Of a DNA stretch of 64,000 nucleotides, positions 44,701 through 52,856 are shown in pieces (the first letter of the stretch is position 1; each line of letters begins with the position of its first letter). The notes under the pieces are model-generated. The model worked only from the letters and a program-made list of their open reading frames with translations. It ran no database searches and had not been told where the DNA came from. The stretch spans positions 496,001-560,000 of the forward strand of contig NZ_JBOUVX010000003.1 in assembly GCF_050789285.1 (NCBI RefSeq). The letters run 5' to 3'. This DNA comes from CAVPWP01 sp050789285. GTDB lineage: Bacteria > Pseudomonadota > Alphaproteobacteria > Rhodobacterales > Rhodobacteraceae. A program made the position numbers and the translations under genes.

Positions 44701-44907
44701 TCAGGCCAGCCGCGCGCCGCCAGATCGCCGCGCGGCAAGGAAATAGGCCAGGTCGTCTTCGCAGCGCCGGCGCATGCGCTGCGACGCTTCGGCAAGACCG
44801 GCGGCGGAGCGGTCGACGCGCCCGGGCATGGTGGACCCGGCTTGGTCGCCGCCCTCGTGGCGCTGGCGCAGCGCGGCAGTCCGATCCTTGAAGAAAAGTC
44901 CGATCAT
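44701..44907 (-). CDS. Small protein of unknown function downstream of the subtilase
   Basis: A 68-residue frame whose ATG at 44907 has a strong AAGGGGAAGG Shine-Dalgarno and which ends 65 bp before a good terminator, so it looks genuinely expressed. The start MIGLFFKDRTAALRQRH is followed by a charged Arg/Asp/Glu-rich helix and the C terminus RRRCEDDLAYFLAARRSG. No signal peptide or known domain was recognised. The DLxYFL motif is shared with the small protein encoded at 43966-44208. It follows the subtilase gene by 82 bp on the same strand. Confidence 0.6.
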   Translation of the reverse strand: MIGLFFKDRTAALRQRHEGGDQAGSTMPGRVDRSAAGLAEASQRMRRRCEDDLAYFLAARRSGGARLA

Positions 44908-44989
44908 CGCCTTCCCCTTCCGCGTTCGGTTACGACCCATGCAGGGATGTGTCGCAATTGCGGCGGTCGCGGTTCAATCTTTGGCGGAT

Positions 44990-47935
44990 CTAGTTGTCGC
45001 CCGCGCAATCGGGCAGGCGGGGCAGGCCCCAGCCGAACAGCGCATCGCGCCCGCTGTCGCCCAGATCTTCGGAAGCGGTCTGAAGCAGCTCGCGAATCTG
45101 CGCGCTGTCGGTGACGCGGCCGGCCGCGATCTCGTGCGCGACAAGCGCCGAAAGCACCGCCGCGGCATAGGAGGTGCCGGTGCGGTAGGCCGTGCCATCG
45201 CCTTCGGCCACAAGCACGTCGACACCGGGGGCGGCGAACTCGACCTCGTCGCCGACGCTGGCGTTGCCGTAGGGCCGCTTGGCCGCATCCAGCGCCGTCA
45301 CCGCGATCACCGCCGGGTCCGAGCCCGGATAGGCGACCTCGGCCGCGGCGTCGTTGCCCGAGGCCGCGACAAGGATGGCGCCCCGCGCCGCGGCGGTCTC
45401 CATGATGCGGCGCAGGACCTCGTTGCGGGGCCCGGCGAGCGACATGTTGATGACCGACACGTCCTGACCAAGCAGCCAGTCGATCGACCGGGCGATGCTT
45501 TCCATGCTGGCCGCGTCGCGCTCGTCGTAGCGTCCGAAGGCCACGGCCGACAGAAGCTCGGCCCCCGGCGCGATGCCGGCGAAGCCGTCGCCCGAAGGCG
45601 GCGCCGCCATGAGCGAAGCGATGCCCGTGGCGTGGTCGGCCGACCCGGTCGCGACGTCACGGCCGACGGCCGAGAACTCGGTCAGGGACAGCCCGGCCAG
45701 ATAGGGGTTCGACCGCGCCACAGGGCCGTCGATCAGGCCGATCCGCACCGGCGCGGGCAGGCGGCAGCTGTCCACGGGCACGGCGCCGACAAGGCTGTTG
45801 GCATAGGTGCGTTTGCCCTGCCCGGCCTCGAACAGGTGGTTGGCGTCGAAAGCGGCGTCGATCCCGTCGGCCTGAAGGATCGCGCGCACCTCGGCCGCGG
45901 GCACGCCGCCGGACAGGTCGACGACCACGATCTGCAGCCCGAGGTTCGGCAACGACGCCCCCCGCAGCGCGGTTCCGCCAAGCGAGGCGACGATGTCGGC
46001 CGCGCCCGGCGTGGCGTCGATCGGCGCGAGGAAGGCGAATTCCGGTGCGTCGCTGGGCGCGGGCACGACAAGCGGGGTCGCGCGCAGGTCCGCGGGCAGG
46101 CCCGCGGGACCAAGGCCCAGGCTTTCAGCCAGCTCTTCCGGCGAGACGAGAGGCACGCCATCCGGCCCCGCGCCGATCAGTTCGACCACGGCCCCCGGAC
46201 CGGTCGCCGCCGCGCCTTCGCCCTGGGCCGGATCGCAGAGGCGTCCACCGCCAAGGCTTTGAATTGGCAGAGCCGGAGACACCTCCGCCTGGGCAAGGTG
46301 AAGGTCCGACCGGCCAAGGCCCGCAAAGAGAGACAGCACAGCGCGCGCGGGAAGCGGGGCGACAAGCTGCCGGACGAAGGGGCGATCGACCGCGTCAAGG
46401 CGCGACAACTCGGGCCCGCCGTCGTCATCATCGTCACCATTGTCATCGTCACGACCGCCCGAGCTTCCGCCGTCAGAACCGCCGTCGGCGGGGTTGTCCC
46501 TTGACCCACCGCCCGAGGACGCATTCCCGTTGTTGCCGTTGTTCCCGTTGTTCCCGCTGTTCCCGCTGTTGCCGGGGCTTTCACCGGCCTTGCCAACATC
46601 CTTGTCATTGCCCGGGTTCCCGATTCCACCGCCCGGCGAACCGCCGCCCGACCCGCCTGTCGAACCGCCTGACGAACCGCCGCCCGAACCGGCGTCGTCG
46701 TCATCGTCGTCCTGACCGGAGCCGCCGCCCGAGCCGGCGTCGTCGTCATCGTCGTCCTGGCCCGAACCGCCGCCCGAGCCGGCGTCGTCGTCATCGTCGT
46801 CCTGGCCCGAGCCGCCGCCCGAGCCGGCCTCGTCGTCATCGTCGTCCTGACCCGAACCACCGCCCGAGCCGGCGTCGTCGTCATCGTCGTCCTGGCCCGA
46901 ACCGCCGCCCGAACCGGCGTCGTCATCGTCGTCGTCCTGGCCCGAGCCGCCGCCCGTGCCGGCGTCGTCGTCATCGTCGTCCTGGCCCGAGCCGCCGCCC
47001 GACCCGGCGTCGTCATCGTCGTCGTCCTGGCCCGAACCGCCGCCCGACCCGGCGTCGTCGTCATCGTCGTCCTGGCCCGAGCCGCCGCCCGTGCCGGCGT
47101 CGTCATCGTCGTCGTCCTGACCCGAGCCGCCGCCCGAGCCGGCGTCGTCGTCATCGTCGTCCTGACCCGGGTCAGTGTCCTGGCCCGAGCCGCTCGATGG
47201 ACCGCCGCCGGAGACCACGCCTCCGAACTCACGGGCCTCGCGGCGCTTGTCGGCCGGTCCTTCCTGAACGGACACGGGGCGGGACGATGCATCATCGTCG
47301 TCGTCGGTGCCGCCGCTTGCGGTGGTGCCGCTGGCCACGCCAGAAGCCGTCCGCGGGCCAGCCGAGGTACCCGATTGCCCGGTGGACCCAGAGCCACCTG
47401 GCGCGGGGGGCTGGCCTTCGCCCGGCACGCCACCTGCCACGCCACCCGTAGCCCCGCCGGGCGTGCCCGCCGTCGAGCTGTCCGATCCGCCCGGAGCCGC
47501 GACGCCATCCGGGCTGACCGCCGGAACCGCGTCGGACGCCACTAGGGCTGCGGCGTCGGAGGGTCCGCCGACGACCAATTCGTCTGTCAGGTCCGAGGCA
47601 TAGACGGGCTCGGACGTCTGTGCGATCCGCTCGATCAGCAGCGCCAGTTCGGCGGGCGATTGGCCCGGGCCGGGGACGCTGAAGACCTCGAACGGCGTTC
47701 CGGCGGGAAGGGTTGTCAGCGGCACCTGGAAGAAGATCGAGTCGGTCGTCGCTCCGACGACACGGACACGCGTGCGCCCGCCCGGGTAAGCGATGGCAAG
47801 ATGGGTGGGCGGGGTTTCAAGCCCCGCCGGGATCGGAAGCACGGCGATGGCGCCGGGGGCCACGCAAGACTGGGCGAGCGCCGGGACGGGCGACAGACAA
47901 AGAAGAAGAGTCGTCGTCCCGGCGAGCCGCCTCAT
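44990..47935 (-). CDS. Secreted S8 (subtilisin-like) serine peptidase with Asp-rich tandem repeat
   Basis: A 981-residue protein. A Sec signal (MRRLAGTTTLLLCLSPVPALAQ) precedes a beta-rich N-terminal domain (to about residue 120), a Gly/Ser/Pro linker, 11 copies of a 15-residue SGQDDDDDDAGSGGG unit, a Gly/Asn-rich GNSGNNG stretch, and a C-terminal subtilase. The triad is visible as Asp in RIGLIDGPV, His in DHATGIASL and Ser in GTSYAAAV, with oxyanion Asn in AASGND. The middle of the protein is extremely acidic and probably binds calcium or forms a flexible spacer. It overlaps the anti-sigma gene as ATGA, so it is probably part of that regulatory circuit or its target. Confidence 0.85.
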   Translation of the reverse strand: MRRLAGTTTLLLCLSPVPALAQSCVAPGAIAVLPIPAGLETPPTHLAIAYPGGRTRVRVVGATTDSIFFQVPLTTLPAGTPFEVFSVPGPGQSPAELALLIERIAQTSEPVYASDLTDELVVGGPSDAAALVASDAVPAVSPDGVAAPGGSDSSTAGTPGGATGGVAGGVPGEGQPPAPGGSGSTGQSGTSAGPRTASGVASGTTASGGTDDDDDASSRPVSVQEGPADKRREAREFGGVVSGGGPSSGSGQDTDPGQDDDDDDAGSGGGSGQDDDDDDAGTGGGSGQDDDDDDAGSGGGSGQDDDDDDAGSGGGSGQDDDDDDAGTGGGSGQDDDDDDAGSGGGSGQDDDDDDAGSGGGSGQDDDDDEAGSGGGSGQDDDDDDAGSGGGSGQDDDDDDAGSGGGSGQDDDDDDAGSGGGSSGGSTGGSGGGSPGGGIGNPGNDKDVGKAGESPGNSGNSGNNGNNGNNGNASSGGGSRDNPADGGSDGGSSGGRDDDNGDDDDDGGPELSRLDAVDRPFVRQLVAPLPARAVLSLFAGLGRSDLHLAQAEVSPALPIQSLGGGRLCDPAQGEGAAATGPGAVVELIGAGPDGVPLVSPEELAESLGLGPAGLPADLRATPLVVPAPSDAPEFAFLAPIDATPGAADIVASLGGTALRGASLPNLGLQIVVVDLSGGVPAAEVRAILQADGIDAAFDANHLFEAGQGKRTYANSLVGAVPVDSCRLPAPVRIGLIDGPVARSNPYLAGLSLTEFSAVGRDVATGSADHATGIASLMAAPPSGDGFAGIAPGAELLSAVAFGRYDERDAASMESIARSIDWLLGQDVSVINMSLAGPRNEVLRRIMETAAARGAILVAASGNDAAAEVAYPGSDPAVIAVTALDAAKRPYGNASVGDEVEFAAPGVDVLVAEGDGTAYRTGTSYAAAVLSALVAHEIAAGRVTDSAQIRELLQTASEDLGDSGRDALFGWGLPRLPDCAGDN
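46681..47172 (-). repeat. 45-bp tandem repeat (about 11 copies) inside the subtilase gene
   Basis: A 45-bp unit encoding a Ser-Gly-Gln-six-Asp-Ala-Gly-Ser/Thr-three-Gly block is repeated about 11 times in frame. Copies differ by synonymous changes and occasional Ser/Thr or Asp/Glu swaps (one copy has Glu in place of the sixth Asp). The multiple of three and near identity suggest expansion by slippage or unequal recombination under selection for the protein sequence. Copy number may vary between strains. Confidence 0.85.
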
Positions 47936-48537
47936 GGAAGATCAACGCTTTCGACCACCTCTTGCCTGTCGCGCAGTTCGGCCGCAAGGGCCGCCAGGTC
48001 ACGTCCGTCGGCCGGGGCCACACGATAAAGACCGATGGCCGACGGCCCGTCGACGATGACCAGACCGTATTCCAGAAGAAGATCGGACACGGCGGCCTGC
48101 GTCGCCTCGGGCTGGAAGGCAAGGGTGAGGGTTGAGGTTGCGGCATCTCCGGATGCCTGACGATAGGAGGCGTCCGGGTCGACGCCGAAGCGGCCAAGGC
48201 CCACGGCCACCAGGGCGATCGCCGCCGCGGCGGCCAGCCCCCAGGGAAGAAGCGTCGTCACCCGGCGCGGGCTGGCGAGTTTCGGCGCAGGCCGGGGCGC
48301 CGCGCGATCGATGTCGCGCATCAGCCGGGCAAGCCCGAACTCGCCCGGCGTCGGCCCGGTGTCGAGGTCACGCATCGCGCCACGGATCTGGCCAAGGGCA
48401 TCGGCTTCTCGCCGAAGGCGCGCGTCGGCCGCAAGCGCCGCCTCGACGCCTGTGCGTTCGTCGCCGCGAAGCGTGCCGTTCACGTAGAACGGCAAAAGCG
48501 ACTCGATCTCGGGCATGTTTCCTGCCACCGCCGCCAT
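47932..48537 (-). CDS. Anti-sigma factor-like membrane protein
   Basis: A 201-residue protein with an N-terminal helical sigma-binding region (IESLLPFYVNGTLRGDERTGVEAALAADARLRREADAL), one membrane helix near residues 99-117 (LPWGLAAAAAIALVAVGLG) and a roughly 85-residue periplasmic domain. It lacks the HxxxCxxC zinc motif of ZAS-type anti-sigma factors. Its start overlaps the stop of the sigma-factor gene as TAATG and its stop overlaps the subtilase start, so all three are tightly coupled. It should hold the ECF factor inactive until an envelope signal, and the downstream peptidase may participate. Confidence 0.82.
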   Translation of the reverse strand: MAAVAGNMPEIESLLPFYVNGTLRGDERTGVEAALAADARLRREADALGQIRGAMRDLDTGPTPGEFGLARLMRDIDRAAPRPAPKLASPRRVTTLLPWGLAAAAAIALVAVGLGRFGVDPDASYRQASGDAATSTLTLAFQPEATQAAVSDLLLEYGLVIVDGPSAIGLYRVAPADGRDLAALAAELRDRQEVVESVDLP

Positions 48538-49091
48538 TACAGCGCCTCCTTGCCGATGCGTCCCGCCAGGCAGCGCAACATCAGCTGCTTGGCATGAAAG
48601 ACCCTGGTTTTCACGGTGCCCTCGGGCACATCGGATATCTGACTTATTTCCCTGTAACTGAGGTCCTCGAAAAACGCGAGTTCGATCGCCGAACGGTGAT
48701 CGGTCTTCAACGTCTCAAGACATGCGCGCACATGTTGGCCATTTTGTGACGCTAGCAGGCAAGCCTCGGCATCGGGGCTTTCGTCTTCGGTGTCGGGCAG
48801 GTCGTCCGTGTAATCGACCCGGCGGGATTTTCTGAACACGTCCATGGCCTTTCTGTAAGCGATGCCAAACACCCAGCTTTTCACCGAGGACCGGCCCTCG
48901 AAGCGGGACGCATTGTTCCAGACCTCGAGGAAGACCTCATGAACTAGGTCGGCTGCCTCGAACGGATCGTTCAATTTTGATCGCAAGAAACGGAAAAGTG
49001 GCCCTTCGAGCGCCCTGTAAAGCTCGGCGAAGGCGGATTTGTCGCCTCGGGCGGTCCGCGAAATCAGGTCGTTGAGATCCGCTTCAGCCAT
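48537..49091 (-). CDS. ECF-family RNA polymerase sigma factor
   Basis: A 184-residue sigma-70 family protein with region 2 (LRSKLNDPFEAADLVHEVFLEVWNNASRF and SWVFGIAYRKAMDVFRK) and region 4 (LSYREISQISDVPEGTVKTRVFHAKQLML). There is no region 1.1 or 3, which defines the ECF type. The ATG at 49091 is used because a longer upstream frame would add a Pro/Gly-rich stretch with no sigma homology. It is the first gene of the sigma, anti-sigma, subtilase, small-protein operon. Its target promoters are not visible, but autoregulation is usual. Confidence 0.9.
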   Translation of the reverse strand: MAEADLNDLISRTARGDKSAFAELYRALEGPLFRFLRSKLNDPFEAADLVHEVFLEVWNNASRFEGRSSVKSWVFGIAYRKAMDVFRKSRRVDYTDDLPDTEDESPDAEACLLASQNGQHVRACLETLKTDHRSAIELAFFEDLSYREISQISDVPEGTVKTRVFHAKQLMLRCLAGRIGKEAL

Positions 49092-49170
49092 CGCCCCGGC
49101 ACCGGCACACTCGCCAAGCCCACCCTGTTTTCCCAAGCCGCCCAAGACTATAGGCCAAGCCGGGGCAAAG

Positions 49171-49190
49171 AAAGGGGGCTTTTCGCCTTT
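49171..49190 (-). terminator. Weak terminator candidate after agmatinase
   Basis: In the minus-strand transcript AAAGG and CCTTT arms (49186-49190 and 49171-49175) enclose a loop with an internal GGC/GCC pair and are followed by CTTTGCC. It lies about 53 bp beyond the agmatinase stop, upstream of the sigma-factor gene. The stem is imperfect. Confidence 0.3.
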
Positions 49191-49242
49191 GGTTTGACTC
49201 GATGCCAGAGGCGAGACGCCGCCTGCGCCTTGCTTCAGCCTG

Positions 49243-50190
49243 TCAGCGGCGCGCGACTTCGGGCAGGACGCACAGCATCTCGTAAAGCAGGTTCGCCGCG
49301 ATAAGCGCGGTGTTGCCAGACGGATCGTAGGGCGGCGAGACCTCGACAAGGTCGCATCCGACAAGGTTCAGCCCGGCGCAGCCGCGCACGATTTCAAGCG
49401 CCTGCCAGGTGCTGAGCCCTCCGGGCTCGACCGTGCCGGTGCCGGGCGCGAAGGCCGGATCGAGGCTGTCGATGTCGAACGAAAGATAGACCGGGGCGTC
49501 GCCGATGGTGGCGCGCACGCGCTCCATCAGCGGGGTCAGCGACCTGTGCCAACACTCTTCGGCCTGCACGACGGTCCAGCCCTGCGCGCGGCCCCAGTCG
49601 AAATCCTCGGGCGAATAGCCGGTGCCGCGCAGACCGATCTGGAACACGCGGTCGTTCTGAAGGCAGCCGTCCTCCCACGCGCGGCGGAACGGGCAGCCAT
49701 GTGCGACGGTTTCGCCGAACATGTGTTCGTTGATGTCGGCATGCGCGTCGACGTGGATCAGCGCGACCGGGCCGTGCCTTTCCTTCATCGCGCGCAGGAT
49801 CGGCCAGGTCAGCGTGTGGTCGCCCCCAAGGGTCAGCGGAATCGCGCCATGGCCCAGAATGCCCCGATAATGCGCGGTGATGATGTCGACGGATTTCTTC
49901 AGATCGAAGGTGTTGATCGGCACGTCGCCGATGTCGGCCACCTGCAGACTGTCGAACGGGGCCGCGCGGGTGGCCATGTTGTAGGGGCGCAGCATCCGGC
50001 TTTCGTCGCGGATCTGGCGCGGACCAAGCCGCGTGCCCGACCGGTTCGAGGTGCCGATGTCAAGCGGGATGCCGACGAAGCAGGCATCAAGGCCCTCGGC
50101 CGTGTCCTGCGCGGGCAGGCGCATCATCGTGGCGGGGCCGCCGAAGCGGGGCATCTCGTTGCCGCCAAGGGGCTGATTGAAACGGCTCAT
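49243..50190 (-). CDS. speB: Agmatinase / ureohydrolase family protein
   Basis: A 315-residue arginase-fold enzyme with all Mn-binding motifs: GGDHTLTWPIL, IHVDAHADINEH and SFDIDSLDPAFAPGTGT, plus the N-terminal GIPLDIGTSNRSGTRLGPRQIR. Length and the start fit agmatinases, which give putrescine and urea; guanidinobutyrase and guanidinopropionase share the fold and cannot be excluded. It overlaps the TetR regulator as ATGA and is divergent from a polyamine-type importer, so the pathway probably takes up and hydrolyses a guanidino compound or agmatine. Confidence 0.9.
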   Translation of the reverse strand: MSRFNQPLGGNEMPRFGGPATMMRLPAQDTAEGLDACFVGIPLDIGTSNRSGTRLGPRQIRDESRMLRPYNMATRAAPFDSLQVADIGDVPINTFDLKKSVDIITAHYRGILGHGAIPLTLGGDHTLTWPILRAMKERHGPVALIHVDAHADINEHMFGETVAHGCPFRRAWEDGCLQNDRVFQIGLRGTGYSPEDFDWGRAQGWTVVQAEECWHRSLTPLMERVRATIGDAPVYLSFDIDSLDPAFAPGTGTVEPGGLSTWQALEIVRGCAGLNLVGCDLVEVSPPYDPSGNTALIAANLLYEMLCVLPEVARR

Positions 50191-50810
50191 GCGGGGTGCC
50201 GCGCGATCAGCGTGGCGATGGGGCGGGTCTGGGCGGCGACCCGGGCCTTGAGGGCATCAAGCGACATCTCGTCGTCCTTCACGAACTCGATGAACATCTG
50301 GTTGAGATTGTTGAACAAAAGCTCACCCAAGGCGCGTGCGTCAAGATCGCTCCTGACGTCGCCGCGCGCCTGAAGGGCGGCGATCAGGTCGGTCACCTGG
50401 GCGGCAAGACGCTGGTCCTGCTCGCTGTAGTGGCGGCCGTTGGGCGTGCCCGGCGCCTCGATCGACAAGGCCATCGCGGTGCGCCACATCTCTTTCGAGA
50501 GGTATTCGAGCGAATGGTCGTAGTACTGGAAGATCAGCCGCAGGATCGCCTCGTCCACGCCTCCGGGCGGGTCGGCGACAATCTCGGCCCCGGCATCGAG
50601 CACCTCTTCCACCTCCATCGCGACCGTGGCGATCAGGATGTCGCCCTTGGTCTGATAGTAGTTGTAGACCGTGCCGACCGACACCTCGGCCATCTCGGCC
50701 AGATCCTCGATCCGGACCGAGCGATAGCCGTCTGCCCGAAATTGCGTCACCGCCGCCTTCAGAATGCGCCTTTCGCGGTCAGCTTTCTGTCGTTCGCGCA
50801 GTCCGGCCAT
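50187..50810 (-). CDS. TetR-family transcriptional regulator
   Basis: A 207-residue TetR protein with an N-terminal helix-turn-helix (RRILKAAVTQFRADGYRSVRIEDLAEMAEVSVGTVYNYYQTKGDIL) and a helical ligand-binding C-terminal domain. It is transcribed ahead of agmatinase and divergently from the ABC importer; the shared 125-bp gap is the obvious target. It could sense agmatine, putrescine or another guanidino compound, which is inferred from context only. Confidence 0.9.
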   Translation of the reverse strand: MAGLRERQKADRERRILKAAVTQFRADGYRSVRIEDLAEMAEVSVGTVYNYYQTKGDILIATVAMEVEEVLDAGAEIVADPPGGVDEAILRLIFQYYDHSLEYLSKEMWRTAMALSIEAPGTPNGRHYSEQDQRLAAQVTDLIAALQARGDVRSDLDARALGELLFNNLNQMFIEFVKDDEMSLDALKARVAAQTRPIATLIARHPA

Positions 50811-50935
50811 GCGGGGCCCTTGGAGAGATTGAGGTTCGATCTAAAAATAGTGTTGACTGCAAAAATGAATGACTTCAACTTTTTTCTCAACGAGCCGCGC
50901 CGAACGCGGACGCCAACCCCCAACGGGAGACCGAC
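50811..50935. promoter_or_regulatory. Divergent promoter region between TetR/agmatinase and the ABC importer
   Basis: This 125-bp gap contains the most AT-rich stretch nearby (50840-50887). A plus-strand TTGACT at 50853-50858 could serve as -35 for the importer. GTTGA at 50852-50856 and TCAAC at 50875-50879 form an inverted repeat around TGAA-TGAC-TTCA (50866-50877), itself a dyad. Such nested dyads between a TetR gene and its target are typical operators. Sites are by eye only. Confidence 0.45.
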
Positions 50936-51991
50936 ATGACCCGACTGACCCCTGCCCTGCTTGCCACCACCGCCCTGACCCTTGCCGCCGGCGCCGCCGC
51001 CGCGCAAGAGGAACTGAACGCCCTTGTCTGGTGCGACCACACCGATCCCGCCCTGATCGAACCCTTCGAAGCGGCGCATGGCGTCAAGGTGAACCTGCGC
51101 GAATACGAAGGCACCGGCGCCGCGCTGGCGCTTCTCGAGCAATCCCGCCCGGGCGACTGGGACGTGCTGGTGATCGACGGCATCGACGTCTTCCGGGGTG
51201 TCGAGGCCGGCGTGCTGGCCCCTCTGCCCGCCGACCAGTTGCCCACCGCAGACTTCTTCCCCGAGGTCGTCATGGCCGAGAACAACGTGATCGACGGCGT
51301 CACCTATGCCGTGACCGAGAAATTCGGCTACAACACGATTTCGTACAATTCGTCCAAGGTTGACCCGGCCGACATGGAGTCGCTCGCCACCGCATGGTCG
51401 GAAAAGTACAAGGGCCGGATCTCGATCTACGACTATTACCTGCCGGTGATGGGGCTTGCCGCGATCGCCCAGGGCATCCCCACCTCTGAAATCGGGACCG
51501 ACGACCTTGACGCGATCGGCGGCGTGATGGCCGCGATGCGCGGCAACGCGGCGTCGGTCGCGGGCGTGGTCGCGGCGCAGACCGCGCTTGCCACCGGCGA
51601 GGTCGATATCGTCGTGGGCGGCGGCGAATGGCTGACCGCCGTTCTGGCGGCCGAGCAGCCCGAGCTAACCTGGACCATCCCGCAGGAAGGCGCAGTGCGC
51701 TGGGCGCAGTCGATCGGGGTGGTCGCGGGAAGCGAGAAGCCCGACCTTGCGCTTGAGTTCGTCAAGTACATCGTCAGCCCCGAAGGCCAGGCGCGGCTTG
51801 CGACCTCGTCGTGCTTCTGGGGGATGCCGGCGAACGCGAAGGCGGGTGAGTTCCTGACGGACGACCAGAAGGCCACGCTGCGCTGGGACGATCAGGCCGA
51901 CTACCTTGCCCGCACCCAGCTTTACCCCGCGCCCGACGCCGACCTCGACGTCGAGATGCAGGACCTCTGGCTCGAGACGCTGTCGCAATGA
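50936..51991 (+). CDS. ABC transporter substrate-binding protein (PotD/spermidine-putrescine type)
   Basis: A 351-residue periplasmic binding protein with a Sec signal (MTRLTPALLATTALTLAAG to AAAQE near residue 24). The mature chain has LNALVWCDHTDPALIEPFEAAHG, LLEQSRPGDWDVLVIDG, EKFGYNTISYNSSKV and VVGGGEWLTAVLA, which match the PotD/PotF type of polyamine binders. No ligand can be fixed by reading; agmatinase next door points to agmatine, putrescine or a guanidino compound. It is the first gene of a five-gene operon ending at 55397. Confidence 0.9.
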   Translation: MTRLTPALLATTALTLAAGAAAAQEELNALVWCDHTDPALIEPFEAAHGVKVNLREYEGTGAALALLEQSRPGDWDVLVIDGIDVFRGVEAGVLAPLPADQLPTADFFPEVVMAENNVIDGVTYAVTEKFGYNTISYNSSKVDPADMESLATAWSEKYKGRISIYDYYLPVMGLAAIAQGIPTSEIGTDDLDAIGGVMAAMRGNAASVAGVVAAQTALATGEVDIVVGGGEWLTAVLAAEQPELTWTIPQEGAVRWAQSIGVVAGSEKPDLALEFVKYIVSPEGQARLATSSCFWGMPANAKAGEFLTDDQKATLRWDDQADYLARTQLYPAPDADLDVEMQDLWLETLSQ

Positions 51992-52001
51992 GCGGGCCGG
52001 C

Positions 52002-52856
52002 GTGAGCGCCGCCGCAGAAGATCGCCGGAAGGGCTGGGGCTTTGTCGCCCCGGCCCTTCTGTGGACTCTGGCCTTCTTCGTGCTGCCCTTCCTTGTCATG
52101 GGCGCGATGAGCCTTGCGACGCTTGAGGGGCGCACGCTGATCTGGGGCGTGTCCTTCGCCAACTACGCCGAGCTGGCCGAAAAGGCGTTTCTCTGGCGCG
52201 CGGTCCTCGTCTCGCTCGAGATCACGCTGACGGTCACGGTGGTCTCCGTCGTCCTTGCCTATCCGCTGGCCTGGATCATCGCCTTCCGGGTGCCCGCGCG
52301 CTGGCAGCGTCTGGCGCTGCTGCTGGCGATCCTGCCGTTCTGGACCTCTTACGTCGTGCGGTCCTATGCCTGGCTTCTGGTGCTGGCGCGCGAAGGCGTG
52401 GTGAACCAGACCCTGATGGGGCTGGGACTGATTTCCGAGCCCGTGACGCTGGCCAACACCCGCTTCGCTACGGTCACGGGCTTCGTGCATTTCTTCGTGA
52501 TGCTGCTGACGCTGACGATCTATGCCAACCTCGTGCAGCTGTCGCCCAACTACCGCCGCGCGGCGATGGACCTTGGCGCGAACGCCTTCCAGACCTTCCG
52601 CCACGTGATCCTGCCGCTGACGCTGCCCGGGATCGTGACCGGGGCCTTCCTGACCTTCGTGCTGTGCATCGGCGACTACGTCACGCCGCAGATCCTGGGC
52701 GGGAACACCGAACTGACGGTTCCGCAGGTCATCATGGTGCAGCTCGGTCGGCGGGCGGACTTTCCGCTGGCCTCGGCGCTGGCGATCGTGCTGATGGGGC
52801 TTGTGACGCTGGCCTACCTCGCCTCGGCGCGCTGGCTGAGGCTTGACCGGATATGA
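52002..52856 (+). CDS. ABC transporter permease (PotB-like)
   Basis: A 284-residue permease with six predicted helices. The PotB-type segment WTSYVVRSYAWLLVLAREGVVNQTL is present, as is the EAA loop NYRRAAMDLGANAFQTFRHVILPLTLPG. The in-frame start is the GTG at 52002, 10 bp after the binding-protein stop; an ATG at 51988 is in another frame. Its stop overlaps the next permease start as ATGA. Confidence 0.92.
   Translation: MSAAAEDRRKGWGFVAPALLWTLAFFVLPFLVMGAMSLATLEGRTLIWGVSFANYAELAEKAFLWRAVLVSLEITLTVTVVSVVLAYPLAWIIAFRVPARWQRLALLLAILPFWTSYVVRSYAWLLVLAREGVVNQTLMGLGLISEPVTLANTRFATVTGFVHFFVMLLTLTIYANLVQLSPNYRRAAMDLGANAFQTFRHVILPLTLPGIVTGAFLTFVLCIGDYVTPQILGGNTELTVPQVIMVQLGRRADFPLASALAIVLMGLVTLAYLASARWLRLDRI

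Noticed and set aside
46681..47172. CRISPR-like tandem array.
   Set aside because: The units are contiguous 45-bp coding repeats with no unique spacers and no cas genes nearby.
49092..49170. ECF-type promoter in front of the sigma-factor gene.
   Set aside because: No clear GGAAC-like -35 with a paired -10 was found by eye, so autoregulation is not claimed as a feature.
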